This document shows, piece after piece, positions 26,718 through 35,342 of a stretch of DNA of 50,248 nt; the first letter of the stretch is position 1; every line of letters starts with the position of its first letter. Source of the stretch: an uncultured Sphingomonas sp. (GTDB lineage Bacteria; Pseudomonadota; Alphaproteobacteria; Sphingomonadales; Sphingomonadaceae); contig NZ_CAMLDL010000014.1 in NCBI RefSeq assembly GCF_946478955.1, positions 1 through 50,248 on the forward strand, given 5' to 3'. The notes under the pieces are model-generated. The model was not told the origin of the DNA. It was given only the letters and a program-made list of their open reading frames with translations, and did not search any database. The position numbers were made by a program, and so were the translations under genes.

Positions 26718-28502
26718 ATGGGCAAGATGGACGACCGAACAAGCATTGCACGAGGCGTTGGCCGACTGCGGCGCATTGCTGCGCATATTAGCCCCCGGCG
26801 GCGGCTTCAATTCCTGCTTCTGGGCGTCCTATCCCTTGTCGGGATTGCTGCGGAATTGTTGACAATTGGCGCCGTGCTGCCGGTGCTGCTCATTGCGTTA
26901 CAGCCTGACCGCCTTGCCGACATTCCGATTGTCAGTGGCGCAATTGGCCTGTTCGGGTCCGCTACCGGCCTATCGCCGTTGGCAAGCGCCGCGATCCTCT
27001 TGGCGGTGGCGGCGGTGGCGGCCACTGTCATGCGCCTGCTCATCCAATGGTACACGCAGCGGCTCGTTTTTGCGCTGAATCATGATTTCACGACCGTCCT
27101 GTTCGGTCGCATCCTTCGGCAGCCGTTTGAATGGCACGCCCATCACCACAGCACCATCATGTTGTCGGCCATCGACAAGGTCTATCAAATCAGCATCGGC
27201 GTAGTTTTGCAGCTGGCGATTGCCGCAACCGCCTTCCTGATCGCGCTGTTCATCGTCGTCCTATTGTTTGTGATAAATCCGGTAGCAGCGGCGCTCGCGG
27301 CGGTCGTGGTTGGCGCCGTATATAGTGCATTAATTATCGTAACGAAGGCGCGAAACGCGTCGGCGGCACGGCAGATCAGCCGCCTGCGCGATCAGCGGTT
27401 CAAAACGCTGCAAGAAAGCAGCGGCGGCATACGGGATATTTTGCTCGACCAGACCCAGCCCATATTCGAACGCCGATTCAGGGATCAGGATTATCGATTC
27501 AACCGGGAAATGATTTGGAGCCAGATCGTTCTCGTCCTCCCGCGATTAATTGTCGAAGGCGCGTTAATTGTCCTTATCGCGTTGCTCGCGCTTTGGTTCA
27601 GTCGGCAACCCGGCGGCTTATTTCTGGCACTGCCGGCGCTGGGTGCAATGGCGATCGGTGCGCAGCGTCTCCTTCCCCTCGTCCAGCAAATCTACGCCGG
27701 TTATAGCGGCTATGCGCTCGCGATTGGCCAGATCGACGATGTGCTGGATTTGATGGAATCCCCAATTGATGATTCAGTTCGGCCGCTTGGCGAGACGCCG
27801 CCGTTGCCGTTTGAAAGAGACATTGTTTTTCGCGACGTTGACTTCAGCTATCTCACGTCGAAGCGTGCGTTGCGCGGTATCAACCTGACCATTCGCGTCG
27901 GCGAGCGCGTCGGGATCATCGGTAAGACCGGAAGCGGTAAGAGCACGCTTGCCGATCTCCTGATGGGCCTGCTTCGCCCTGAGGCCGGGCAGCTGCTGGT
28001 GGACGGCGTCCCGCTGGCGGAACACACAATCGCCGGGTGGAAGCGACAGATTGCGCACGTGCCGCAACACATATTCCTTTCGGACGACAGCATCGCGGCA
28101 AATGTCGCCTTCGGCCACCATGAGATCGATCATGCCCGCGTCCTAAACTGCTTGAGGCAGGCCGGGCTTAGCGAATGGGTGCAAGAGCTGCCGGACGGCG
28201 TGAACAGCTACGTTGGGGAGCGCGGAGTTCGCTTGTCGGGCGGCCAGCGACAGCGCATCGGCATTGCACGCGCGCTCTATAAGAACGCCCGCCTGTTGGT
28301 TCTGGACGAAGCAACCAGCAGCCTTGATAATGAGACCGAGCAATTTGTGATGGATGCCGTCAACTCGCTGGGCGACGACTTGACTATCGTGATTATCGCC
28401 CACCGCCTTTCAACCGTGGAGCCATGCGACCGCATCATCCGGCTTGAAAATGGCCGGATCGGCAAGATCGGTCGCTATGCCGACGTGGTCACTGGGCAAT
28501 AA
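26718..28502 (+). CDS. ABC exporter, fused membrane and ATPase domains (594 aa)
   Basis: A half-transporter of the MsbA/HlyB type: about six membrane segments within residues ~25-330, then an ATPase domain with Walker A GKTGSGKST, signature LSGGQRQRIG, Walker B LLVLDEATSSLD and the switch His in VIIAHRLS. It probably exports or flips a lipid-linked glycan or a peptide. ATG 26718 was chosen; the frame is open to 26532 but would overlap the preceding gene by 128 bases. The next gene starts in TAATG, so it is coupled. Given the RiPP genes nearby it could serve as a lasso-type peptide exporter, but its place among glycosyltransferases favours glycan. Confidence 0.88.
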   Translation: MGKMDDRTSIARGVGRLRRIAAHISPRRRLQFLLLGVLSLVGIAAELLTIGAVLPVLLIALQPDRLADIPIVSGAIGLFGSATGLSPLASAAILLAVAAVAATVMRLLIQWYTQRLVFALNHDFTTVLFGRILRQPFEWHAHHHSTIMLSAIDKVYQISIGVVLQLAIAATAFLIALFIVVLLFVINPVAAALAAVVVGAVYSALIIVTKARNASAARQISRLRDQRFKTLQESSGGIRDILLDQTQPIFERRFRDQDYRFNREMIWSQIVLVLPRLIVEGALIVLIALLALWFSRQPGGLFLALPALGAMAIGAQRLLPLVQQIYAGYSGYALAIGQIDDVLDLMESPIDDSVRPLGETPPLPFERDIVFRDVDFSYLTSKRALRGINLTIRVGERVGIIGKTGSGKSTLADLLMGLLRPEAGQLLVDGVPLAEHTIAGWKRQIAHVPQHIFLSDDSIAANVAFGHHEIDHARVLNCLRQAGLSEWVQELPDGVNSYVGERGVRLSGGQRQRIGIARALYKNARLLVLDEATSSLDNETEQFVMDAVNSLGDDLTIVIIAHRLSTVEPCDRIIRLENGRIGKIGRYADVVTGQ

Positions 28503-29296
28503 TGGCATCGTCAATGATTGCGCACGCTTCCGATCCGATCCGCTTTTCAGTGGTCATCGCCCTGCATGATAAGCGCGCCTATGTTGCCGATGCCGTCCGG
28601 TCCATCGTGGCGCAAACGGTTCCCGCGATCGAAATCATCGTGGTTGATGATGGCTCAGCGGATGGCGGCGCCGATGTAGTTGCTGCGATGGATTGCCCAA
28701 ATCTGATATTAATTCGGCAATCCTGTGCGGGACCGGGGCCTGCGCGAAACCGGGCGATGTCGGAAGCGAATGGCAATTACATCGCCTTTCTGGATGCCGA
28801 TGATCTGTGGCGCGCGGATCACCTCGAAATGCTTGAACGGACTGCTCAGGTCTTTCCGGGCGCCGTCCTCGTGGCCACCGATTTCATCCCGTTTTCCGGC
28901 AAGCCGCCATCCCTGATCCCGACGTCTCAAGCGGGCGCGTCTCCGCGCCAATATGATTTCTTCCGGGAAACGGTGGACGGCGATCGCATCTGGGTCGGCG
29001 ATGCTGCTGTCCGGCGGGAGGCCGCGATTGAATGCGGCGGATTTGGAAACTTCATTCCAGGTGAGGATCGATGGTTGTGGCAATCGCTGGCACTGCATGG
29101 ACAGTTTGCGGTGATCGATGCCCAAACGGCCTTCTATCGCCGATCGGTCGGCGGCATCATGGAACGGATCGAGCAAACGGGTGAGACGGAGCCGGAGGTG
29201 GCGCCCGACCTGGTCCAGTTGGAAGATTATTTGATCGCCAATCCCGGCCATCCCGATGCCGAAAACATCCGGCATTTTGTCGCGGTGCAGTGGTAG
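28502..29296 (+). CDS. Glycosyltransferase family 2, cut by an in-frame TAG
   Basis: A GT-A enzyme with the opening VVIALHDKRAYVADAVRSI, VVDDGSADGG and the metal-binding DADD in AFLDADDLWRADHLE (residues ~95-110), then GEDRWLW, the usual acceptor-site region. The start overlaps the previous stop (TAATG). The reading frame stops at TAG 29294 after RHFVAVQW, giving 264 residues. The same frame then continues 68 more codons to a TAA at 29501 that itself overlaps the next start (see the next entry). The active-site domain is complete, so the shorter protein may still function. Confidence 0.85.
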   Translation: MASSMIAHASDPIRFSVVIALHDKRAYVADAVRSIVAQTVPAIEIIVVDDGSADGGADVVAAMDCPNLILIRQSCAGPGPARNRAMSEANGNYIAFLDADDLWRADHLEMLERTAQVFPGAVLVATDFIPFSGKPPSLIPTSQAGASPRQYDFFRETVDGDRIWVGDAAVRREAAIECGGFGNFIPGEDRWLWQSLALHGQFAVIDAQTAFYRRSVGGIMERIEQTGETEPEVAPDLVQLEDYLIANPGHPDAENIRHFVAVQW

Positions 29297-29503
29297 TCCA
29301 GCTTGCGGCAGAACCTTTTCTGCCGCCGCACCGACCATTCCCGATGGACGATCCGCCAAATGCGGGCGCGCGGTATCGCCGTCTCGCCGGTTCTGTCGTT
29401 CCTGTCCGCCCTACCCCGCCCCTTGCTTACACTCGTCGTTGCCGCGCATCAGATGCGCAAACGCCTGGCGGATCCAGGTCCAGCACGCGGTGCGCGACGC
29501 TAA
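29297..29503 (+). pseudogene. In-frame C-terminal remainder of the GT2 gene
   Basis: After the amber codon the GT2 frame continues with SSLRQNLFCRRTDHSRW and SVPVLSFLSALPRPLLTLVV-like hydrophobic sequence, which resembles the short helical tails of many GT2 proteins (P-R-P-L-L motif). It ends in TAA that overlaps the asparagine synthase ATG (TAATG), the same arrangement as the other coupled genes here. I infer that the original gene was 333 residues and that TAG is a mutation, a sequencing error or a read-through codon. Confidence 0.5.
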
Positions 29504-31434
29504 TGTGCGGCATCACAGGCATTGTTGGTCCGGGCAGCCGATCTGATGACCTGCTCCGCCAAATGACAGGGCGGCTCGCGCACCGCGGGCCGGACGATCA
29601 GGGATTATGGGCGGATCCGGTCATGCCCCTTGCTTTCGGGCACCGCCGACTGTCGATCGTCGACCTGTCACCCGCCGGCCATCAGCCAATGTCATCAAAG
29701 GATGGGCGCTGGGTCATTTGCTACAATGGCGAAATCTATAATCATTTGGACATCCGCCAGCAGTTGGAAGCGGCGCGCACCATCCCCTGGCAAGGGCACA
29801 GCGATACCGAAACACTCATCGAGGCAATCGCAACTTGGGGGGTCGAAGGCGCAGTGGCGCAAGCGGTTGGAATGTTTGCCTTAGCGGTTCTTGATCGCCG
29901 CGAAGCGGTCCTGTGGCTTGCGCGGGACCGGTTTGGGGAAAAGCCGCTCTACTATGGACATGCCGGGCGCGACCTTCTGTTCGCGTCAGAGCTCAAGCCA
30001 TTCCACAAACATCCAGATTTCGCTCCCGATATCGATAGGGATGCTGTCGTCGACTTTGCCAGCCGCGGCTATATCCGGGCGCCCCGCTCAATCTTCAAAA
30101 ATGTCCACAAGCTCCCACCCGGACATTTATTGTCAGTCGCCGTAACTGGAGAGCGGTTCGACTTGTCCGCCTCTCGCCCGTACTGGCGATATGAGTCGAT
30201 TGTCGCGGCGGGCCGCGATAATCCTTTTCCGAGCCATCGTGAGGCGCTGCTCGCTGTCGACGCTGCACTTCATCAATCAATTGCCGGCCAGTCCGTGGCC
30301 GATGTCCCGGTGGGCACCTTTCTGTCCGGCGGCATCGATAGTTCGCTGATCACTGCCGTGAACCAGCACCTCAACCCTGGCCGGGTAAACAGCTTCACGA
30401 TCGGTTTTGATGAAGCGGGCTATGACGAGTCAGCGGACGCGCGGGCTATCGCAAAACATCTCGGAACGCAGCATCACGAATTTCGCGTCGGAAGTGCGGA
30501 CGCACAGGCCATCATTCCGTCCTTACCCGAGATTTACGACGAGCCGTTCGCCGACAGCTCGCAGATCCCGACCTATTTGGTGTCGAAACTCGCGCGCGCT
30601 CACGTCACGGTCGCTTTGTCCGGTGACGGGGGCGACGAATTGTTCGGGGGCTATAATCGCTACACTCGGCTTCCGCGAATGTGGTCAATCCTGTCGTCAA
30701 TCCCGACACCCCTTCGGAAGGCCGGCGGGTCTATCGCCTCACTGGTTCCTGAACGCGGCTGGAATCATATGGTCATGTTGGCCCGCGGCGGACGTCCTGC
30801 GGACCATATTGGTGCGAAGATGGCCAAATTCAGCCGGCTCGCCGCGTCGCTTAACGGAATTGACGACCTGACTGCGAGCTTCCTCGACGAATGGGTTGGG
30901 GACAAGTCACCCGTCCGCGGCGGCAATCATCAACCAACTGCTGCCTTGCCGTTGAGCAATGATACGCCGCTCGCGACGCGTCTTATGCTCGCCGACGCCA
31001 TCGACTATCTGCCGGACGATATATTGTGCAAGGTTGATCGCGCCGCCATGGCCTGCAGTCTGGAAACCAGGGTGCCGTTTCTCGATCATCGTCTTGCGGA
31101 AGCGGCGGCGCGCATTCCGATCTCGATGAATATCCAAGGCTCTACCGGCAAGCAGATCCTTCGCGACCTGCTGGCCCGCTACGTTCCAGAACAATTATTT
31201 GATCGCCCAAAGGCCGGATTTGCCGTTCCAATAGGCCGCTGGCTCCGCACCGATCTCCGCGATTGGGCGGAGGATTTGCTCGATCCACGAAGTCTTGAGG
31301 AGGATGGCCTTTTCGATAGCAGCATTGTTCATGCCCGCTGGTCGCGCCACCTCAGCGGGCAAGCCGACGCAACGCAGGCAATTTGGTCGGTCCTTATGTT
31401 CCAAAGCTGGCGCCGACACTGGAGCGTCAATTGA
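29503..31434 (+). CDS. asnB: Glutamine-dependent asparagine synthase-like amidotransferase
   Basis: The 643-residue protein has the catalytic Cys2 of the Ntn glutaminase (MCGITGIVG), the glutamine-binding LAHRGPDDQG and CYNGEIYNH, and the synthetase PPi loop FLSGGIDSSL. The C-terminal domain holds LPDDILCKVDRAAMACSLETRVPFLDH. Both half-sites are complete, so it should make asparagine or an amide on a sugar or peptide. In polysaccharide clusters such enzymes (WbpS-like) amidate uronic acids. The start overlaps the preceding stop. Its end overlaps the converging EpsG gene by 8 bases. It is distinct from the cyclase-like copy at 47173, which has lost the Cys2. Confidence 0.93.
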   Translation: MCGITGIVGPGSRSDDLLRQMTGRLAHRGPDDQGLWADPVMPLAFGHRRLSIVDLSPAGHQPMSSKDGRWVICYNGEIYNHLDIRQQLEAARTIPWQGHSDTETLIEAIATWGVEGAVAQAVGMFALAVLDRREAVLWLARDRFGEKPLYYGHAGRDLLFASELKPFHKHPDFAPDIDRDAVVDFASRGYIRAPRSIFKNVHKLPPGHLLSVAVTGERFDLSASRPYWRYESIVAAGRDNPFPSHREALLAVDAALHQSIAGQSVADVPVGTFLSGGIDSSLITAVNQHLNPGRVNSFTIGFDEAGYDESADARAIAKHLGTQHHEFRVGSADAQAIIPSLPEIYDEPFADSSQIPTYLVSKLARAHVTVALSGDGGDELFGGYNRYTRLPRMWSILSSIPTPLRKAGGSIASLVPERGWNHMVMLARGGRPADHIGAKMAKFSRLAASLNGIDDLTASFLDEWVGDKSPVRGGNHQPTAALPLSNDTPLATRLMLADAIDYLPDDILCKVDRAAMACSLETRVPFLDHRLAEAAARIPISMNIQGSTGKQILRDLLARYVPEQLFDRPKAGFAVPIGRWLRTDLRDWAEDLLDPRSLEEDGLFDSSIVHARWSRHLSGQADATQAIWSVLMFQSWRRHWSVN

Positions 31435-32482
31435 ATGGTAGGAACCGATAAGGGATCCAATAGGTCGAATAAACGGCATAATTCAGCCAAACATATTGGA
31501 CGAGCCCGTAAAGGGCGACGATTCCAAGCGCGAAGGTGGCCGCGCTCCGGGCATCGACCGGAAAAAGCGCCACAAGGCGCGTCATCACCACCAATTGCAG
31601 CGGCAGGATATAAAGGGCCAGCCGGTCAACGGGCGTTGATGGAAAACCAATGAGCACCGCAGCAAAGCCCGCAAGCGCCCCAATGGCGAAGTTGCGGTAA
31701 AGCCTCCGCTGATCCTCAGTAAAACGAAACTGGCCAGCGAATCCCAGTAGCAGGAGGGCGGGCGGAACCGACATCAGAATGCGAACCATCGCCCCTTGCG
31801 ACGACATTGCCTGCGTGACGTAATTGTTGACCAACCGGTCTACGGAAGCGGCAACGAACACATAATAAATCAAGCCGCCCAAAGCGATCAGCAAACCCAG
31901 GGACACAAGGCGATTGTGGTTCAATGCCAGCAGTCCAACAGGAAGCATGACGATCGCACTTTTGTGAAATAGAACGGCGAGCAGGCACATTGCGGCAAAG
32001 CGCAACACGCGTGAGCGATCAAAATGGGCAAGACCGGCCATGATGAATCCGAGTGCTGCCGATTGGCGGGTGTATCCCATTGCAACGACAATAATCAGAT
32101 AGGGTACCGCAACCGCTAGGCCCAGAAACGGGTTGGGATTGCTCCTCAGCAACTGACCCAGCCCCCAACAAAAGATTCCAGCGCATGCAAGGTTGACCAC
32201 CCAGGTCCCGAGCCCAAACTGACCGGCGGCCCAATCAATCAGCCCGTAGCCAGGGTCCGTCCGCCAGAACGCGTCGCGGAACTCCATTCCCGCAAGCTCG
32301 CGGTGTAGCTGCTCGTAGCTGCCATAATCCCCCCCGACCTGAAAGCGGAGGCCGATCATTAGGGCGATCAGCAGCAAGGATATCGATAGGCCAGTCCGAT
32401 TGCGCGCTTCGATTGAATGAAAATCAATTCGGCCGACGGCGAAGATGGCGCATGATAGGAACAATATCCAATACGGTAACAT
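31427..32482 (-). CDS. EpsG-family polysaccharide polymerase-like membrane protein
   Basis: A 351-residue multi-pass protein with about ten hydrophobic segments, starting MLPYWILFLSCAIFAV. LRFQVGGDYGSYEQL and YTRQSAALGFIMAGL are characteristic of the EpsG/Wzy-like family, which polymerises repeat units on the periplasmic side. It is on the minus strand downstream of the B2-like protease gene (51-base gap) and may be co-transcribed with it. Confidence 0.88.
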   Translation of the reverse strand: MLPYWILFLSCAIFAVGRIDFHSIEARNRTGLSISLLLIALMIGLRFQVGGDYGSYEQLHRELAGMEFRDAFWRTDPGYGLIDWAAGQFGLGTWVVNLACAGIFCWGLGQLLRSNPNPFLGLAVAVPYLIIVVAMGYTRQSAALGFIMAGLAHFDRSRVLRFAAMCLLAVLFHKSAIVMLPVGLLALNHNRLVSLGLLIALGGLIYYVFVAASVDRLVNNYVTQAMSSQGAMVRILMSVPPALLLLGFAGQFRFTEDQRRLYRNFAIGALAGFAAVLIGFPSTPVDRLALYILPLQLVVMTRLVALFPVDARSAATFALGIVALYGLVQYVWLNYAVYSTYWIPYRFLPFN

Positions 32483-32533
32483 CGACGCCTCACACCCCGG
32501 TATCGACGGACCTAGGCAAAGCGCGCCTCCGCA

Positions 32534-33001
32534 TCAACGTCCATCTGGCGTAGCGATCTTCGGCCACGCCCCGACCTCCGCAAAATTCGCGGCCGTTTCG
32601 GCGCCCAAAACGACCCTTCCATGGTGGCTGATCCAGACATGAGCGTTGAGACCGTCCGGGCCCCCTTGGGCGATTCCATAATGAAATCGTGTGGGAATGC
32701 CGCGCCAATACATCATCCAATGGCCCGCAAGGCCGCGTTCAAAACATTTGGCGCGAAAGGGCGCGCGGTGACTGGCACGATCGATAGCCAAGACAATCGC
32801 ATCGACCGGCTCGCCCTGGCGTCCGTCGATACCGCCGCGGCGGCTGCCACCTTGGCGAATTAGCCGAACTATCGCCCGGAATGGCAAAGTCACCACGGCA
32901 AAACGCGCAAGGCCAAGCCACAGCCACGCTTCTGCCGCCAAGCGGTATTCTTCAAACGAATGCCGCTTATGCTTTGCTGAAGAGATATTGTTGTCGCGCA
33001 T
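32534..33001 (-). CDS. Lasso-peptide B2-type transglutaminase-like protease
   Basis: The 155-residue protein fits the B2 leader peptidase of lasso-peptide systems, a cysteine protease of the transglutaminase-like fold. The catalytic Cys is in PFRAKCFERGLAGHWMMYWR (Cys86), followed by IPTRFHYGI and the His in LNAHVWI (His121). The Asp/Glu usually found after the His (HAWVEVDG) is replaced by His residues (ISHHG), so the triad may be non-standard. The N-terminal half is short and hydrophobic (EAWLWLGLARFAVVTLPF), also typical. The start at ATG 33001 has AGGGA 9 bases upstream. A longer frame to 33511 overlaps the PqqD gene and is a shadow. It is divergent from the PqqD-like gene. Confidence 0.88.
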   Translation of the reverse strand: MRDNNISSAKHKRHSFEEYRLAAEAWLWLGLARFAVVTLPFRAIVRLIRQGGSRRGGIDGRQGEPVDAIVLAIDRASHRAPFRAKCFERGLAGHWMMYWRGIPTRFHYGIAQGGPDGLNAHVWISHHGRVVLGAETAANFAEVGAWPKIATPDGR

Positions 33002-33052
33002 TGCCAAATTCCCTACCCCAACGCCGGTGATATTCCCACCTGGAGGCAAAGA

Positions 33053-33328
33053 GTGGAATTTATGATCGCCTATCAGCGCAGTCGGAACTTGTTGTGGAAC
33101 GAAATCGCTGGCGATTTTGTCGCGCTGAATCCCGACCGTGGGACCTGCTTCGGGATGGCCGATGTTGCCGCCGATGTCTGGCGACTGCTGGACCGTCCCC
33201 GGACTATTGCCCAAATGACCGAAGAACTGACCCAAATCTACGACGTCGATGATGGCGCTTGTCGGCAGCATGTCGGCGAATTGCTGAACGAAATGGTGCG
33301 CGAAGGAATCGCCGTTCAGCTCGACTAG
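33053..33328 (+). CDS. PqqD-like RiPP leader-binding protein (B1 type)
   Basis: A 91-residue RRE (RiPP recognition element) protein, the partner that holds the leader of the precursor. It has NPDRGTCFGMADVAADVWRLL and MTEELTQIYDVDDGACRQHV, the PqqD helix-turn-helix-like pattern. I chose GTG 33053, 6 bases after GGAGG (33042-33046); an in-frame ATG at 33062 is less well placed. It is divergent from the B2-like gene with a 51-base gap, and its end overlaps the converging kinase gene by 4 bases. Confidence 0.88.
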   Translation: MEFMIAYQRSRNLLWNEIAGDFVALNPDRGTCFGMADVAADVWRLLDRPRTIAQMTEELTQIYDVDDGACRQHVGELLNEMVREGIAVQLD

Positions 33329-34206
33329 GCGCCCTGCTCCAGCCATCTCCTCACCTCGTCGAGTTGTGCGGCAATGGCGCCATGATCGCGCGCTCGGCAA
33401 AGGCGCCCGATGACGATCTTTCCCGCCAGGGCGGCGCAGTTTTGAAAATGGTGCGCGCGTTGGTCGCCGTGGGCCAGCAGGCCACCGCGAAAACTGTTGG
33501 CCATCAGGCAATCAAGCGCGTCCGCACCATCCAGACGCTCAAGCTGCGCGTTGCCGTCCGCCAACGTGATAACCGCTGCAAGCGGAGCCGTTTCAGGCGC
33601 ATCACCGAGCTGTAGGTCATATTTGGTGCGATCATGGCCGATCGGATAGGATAGCGGAAGGTCGGCACGGTCAATCTGTTGCGCGGCCAGGGCGTCGGGG
33701 CACACACGAATGCGGCGAACGGCGCGATGGGCAAGCGCACCGCGCGGCCTCACTTCAATTGCCAGCAGATCGTCGGACAGGACCGGCAATCCCATTGCCG
33801 TCATGGCCAACGCCAAGGTTGATTTGCCAATACCAGACGGCCCGACAAAGGCGACCGCGCGACCATCGAAAACCCCCGCCGCTGCGTGGAGCGCCAGCCG
33901 GTGGCGCTGATGCAGCAGCAGCCCCATCGCCGAACCGAGCAGGAAGGTCCGAACGTCCCGCATATCCGCACCCGGTTGGATGAAGACGGTAATCGACTGG
34001 CCGCTGACCACCTCGAACCGGCCTACATCGGCAATGGAAAAATGGGCGGACTGCGGCGTAACCATCGCCGCTTGGTCAGCGATCCGCTCGTGGGCCGCCT
34101 CTACGAATATCCGCACATCTACATCGGCCGCATCCGACGGCGTAAGGTCGGGAAGCTCAATTCCGCTGTCGAGCGTCAATCCGTGAACAAGGTAACGAAA
34201 CGCCAT
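33325..34206 (-). CDS. HprK-related kinase (lasso-cluster type)
   Basis: A 293-residue serine-kinase-like protein with P-loop GPSGIGKST (residues 122-130) and the downstream LSDDLLAI, with a His at 107 (LALHAAAG), matching the HPr kinase/phosphorylase core but lacking its N-terminal sugar-sensing domain. Homologues in lasso-peptide clusters phosphorylate the C-terminal Ser of the precursor (established for the paeninodin type). In exopolysaccharide loci they are annotated as HprK-related kinase A. The start is ATG 34206; a frame to 34356 is not needed. It is convergent with the PqqD gene and divergent from the nucleotidyltransferase gene. Confidence 0.85.
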   Translation of the reverse strand: MAFRYLVHGLTLDSGIELPDLTPSDAADVDVRIFVEAAHERIADQAAMVTPQSAHFSIADVGRFEVVSGQSITVFIQPGADMRDVRTFLLGSAMGLLLHQRHRLALHAAAGVFDGRAVAFVGPSGIGKSTLALAMTAMGLPVLSDDLLAIEVRPRGALAHRAVRRIRVCPDALAAQQIDRADLPLSYPIGHDRTKYDLQLGDAPETAPLAAVITLADGNAQLERLDGADALDCLMANSFRGGLLAHGDQRAHHFQNCAALAGKIVIGRLCRARDHGAIAAQLDEVRRWLEQGA

Positions 34207-34262
34207 TGAGCCGACCAAATCCCTCACTCGCCAACCGTGAATTGATACCCTACCAATCCCGC

Positions 34263-35342
34263 ATGGCAGACGCGAAGTCCACTCCATCCATAGAGGATTT
34301 GTCGCTGCTTTTTGGCTGTTGCGCGCTTGGCTATGCGCCGCAGCGTGCCGCAGCAATTGCTCCGATGCTCGAACGAGCGAATATGGTGCATATCGCTTCG
34401 CTGGCTCGCCGGCATCGGGTCGAAGCTCTATTCTGGAATGGCCTGAAACTAGCCGATGTTCCGATTCCCCAGGATCTCAGCGCGGCGCTTCATTCTGACG
34501 CCGAACAGGTCCAGGCTCGGCACCTGATGACTGCCAGTGCGATTGGTGAAATATGGGCCTGCGCCAAGACAGTTCATCTCGACATTTTACTGATCAAGGG
34601 ACTGGCGACGGGGGCGATTGGCTACACCAGCGCGGTGCTGAAATCCGGCCGCGACATTGATATCCTTGTTCATCGGAATGACGTCGCGGTGGCCGCCGCA
34701 TGCCTGCGGTCGCTGAACTATCGGCAGGACGAACCACGCGGCGATATCGAGCATTGGCATCGTCGGCGGAAGGAGTCGGTTTGGTCCCTCAGCGACGGTA
34801 TGGTGGTAGAGCTTCACTCTGCGCTGGCCGATAATCGGGCATTGATCCCGTCGATCGGCATGGGCTCCCCGCGCCAAACGATCCCGACACCGGCCGTAGA
34901 ATGCGAGACGTTGGCCCTGCCCGAACTCATTGCCTACAGCTGCGTTCACGGCGCATCGAGCTTATGGTTTCGCGTCAAATGGTTGGTCGATCTCGCGGCC
35001 CTTTTGCACGCCCGCCACGGAGATGATTTTGCGGATGAAAGCTATCACCAATCCGTCGCACTCGGAGCCGGCGTCACTGCGGGGCAGGCGTTCCTGTTAT
35101 GCCATCAGTTTTTGGGAACGGCGATCGGTCCGTCGTTACAAACTCATCTGTATAACAGCGCGAGGATCAAGCTTCTCAATAGACTCACAATGCGCGCGCT
35201 GACGTCAGGAGAGCCGACCGAGCGAACATTCGGAACGCTGCCGATACGGGCAAGTCAGCCTCTGTATATGCCGTCCGTTTCCGGTGCTGCGTCCGAGGTC
35301 GTGCGGCAATTGCGCGAAGTCGTCGATAATCGGCGGCGTTGA
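34263..35342 (+). CDS. PF14907-type nucleotidyltransferase
   Basis: A 359-residue protein with the nucleotidyltransferase hallmark LKSGRDIDILVHRNDV (Asp pair for metal) and LIKGLATGAIGYTSA before it; VVELHSAL follows. This family (NTP_transf_5) accompanies HprK-related kinases and PqqD-like proteins in lasso-type and exopolysaccharide loci; the reaction is probably a nucleotidyl or phosphate extension on the phospho-Ser peptide (inference). ATG 34263 was chosen; a TTG at 34206 is the alternative. Its stop abuts the converging O-antigen ligase gene. Confidence 0.82.
   Translation: MADAKSTPSIEDLSLLFGCCALGYAPQRAAAIAPMLERANMVHIASLARRHRVEALFWNGLKLADVPIPQDLSAALHSDAEQVQARHLMTASAIGEIWACAKTVHLDILLIKGLATGAIGYTSAVLKSGRDIDILVHRNDVAVAAACLRSLNYRQDEPRGDIEHWHRRRKESVWSLSDGMVVELHSALADNRALIPSIGMGSPRQTIPTPAVECETLALPELIAYSCVHGASSLWFRVKWLVDLAALLHARHGDDFADESYHQSVALGAGVTAGQAFLLCHQFLGTAIGPSLQTHLYNSARIKLLNRLTMRALTSGEPTERTFGTLPIRASQPLYMPSVSGAASEVVRQLREVVDNRRR

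Noticed and set aside
29290..29502. N-terminal extension of asnB before MCGITG
   Set aside because: Ntn amidotransferases need Cys as residue 2; the extension would block the active site.
33002..33511. N-terminal half of the long minus-strand frame ahead of the B2-like protease
   Set aside because: It overlaps the whole PqqD-like gene on the other strand, has no domain content, and the B2-like fold begins at ATG 33001.
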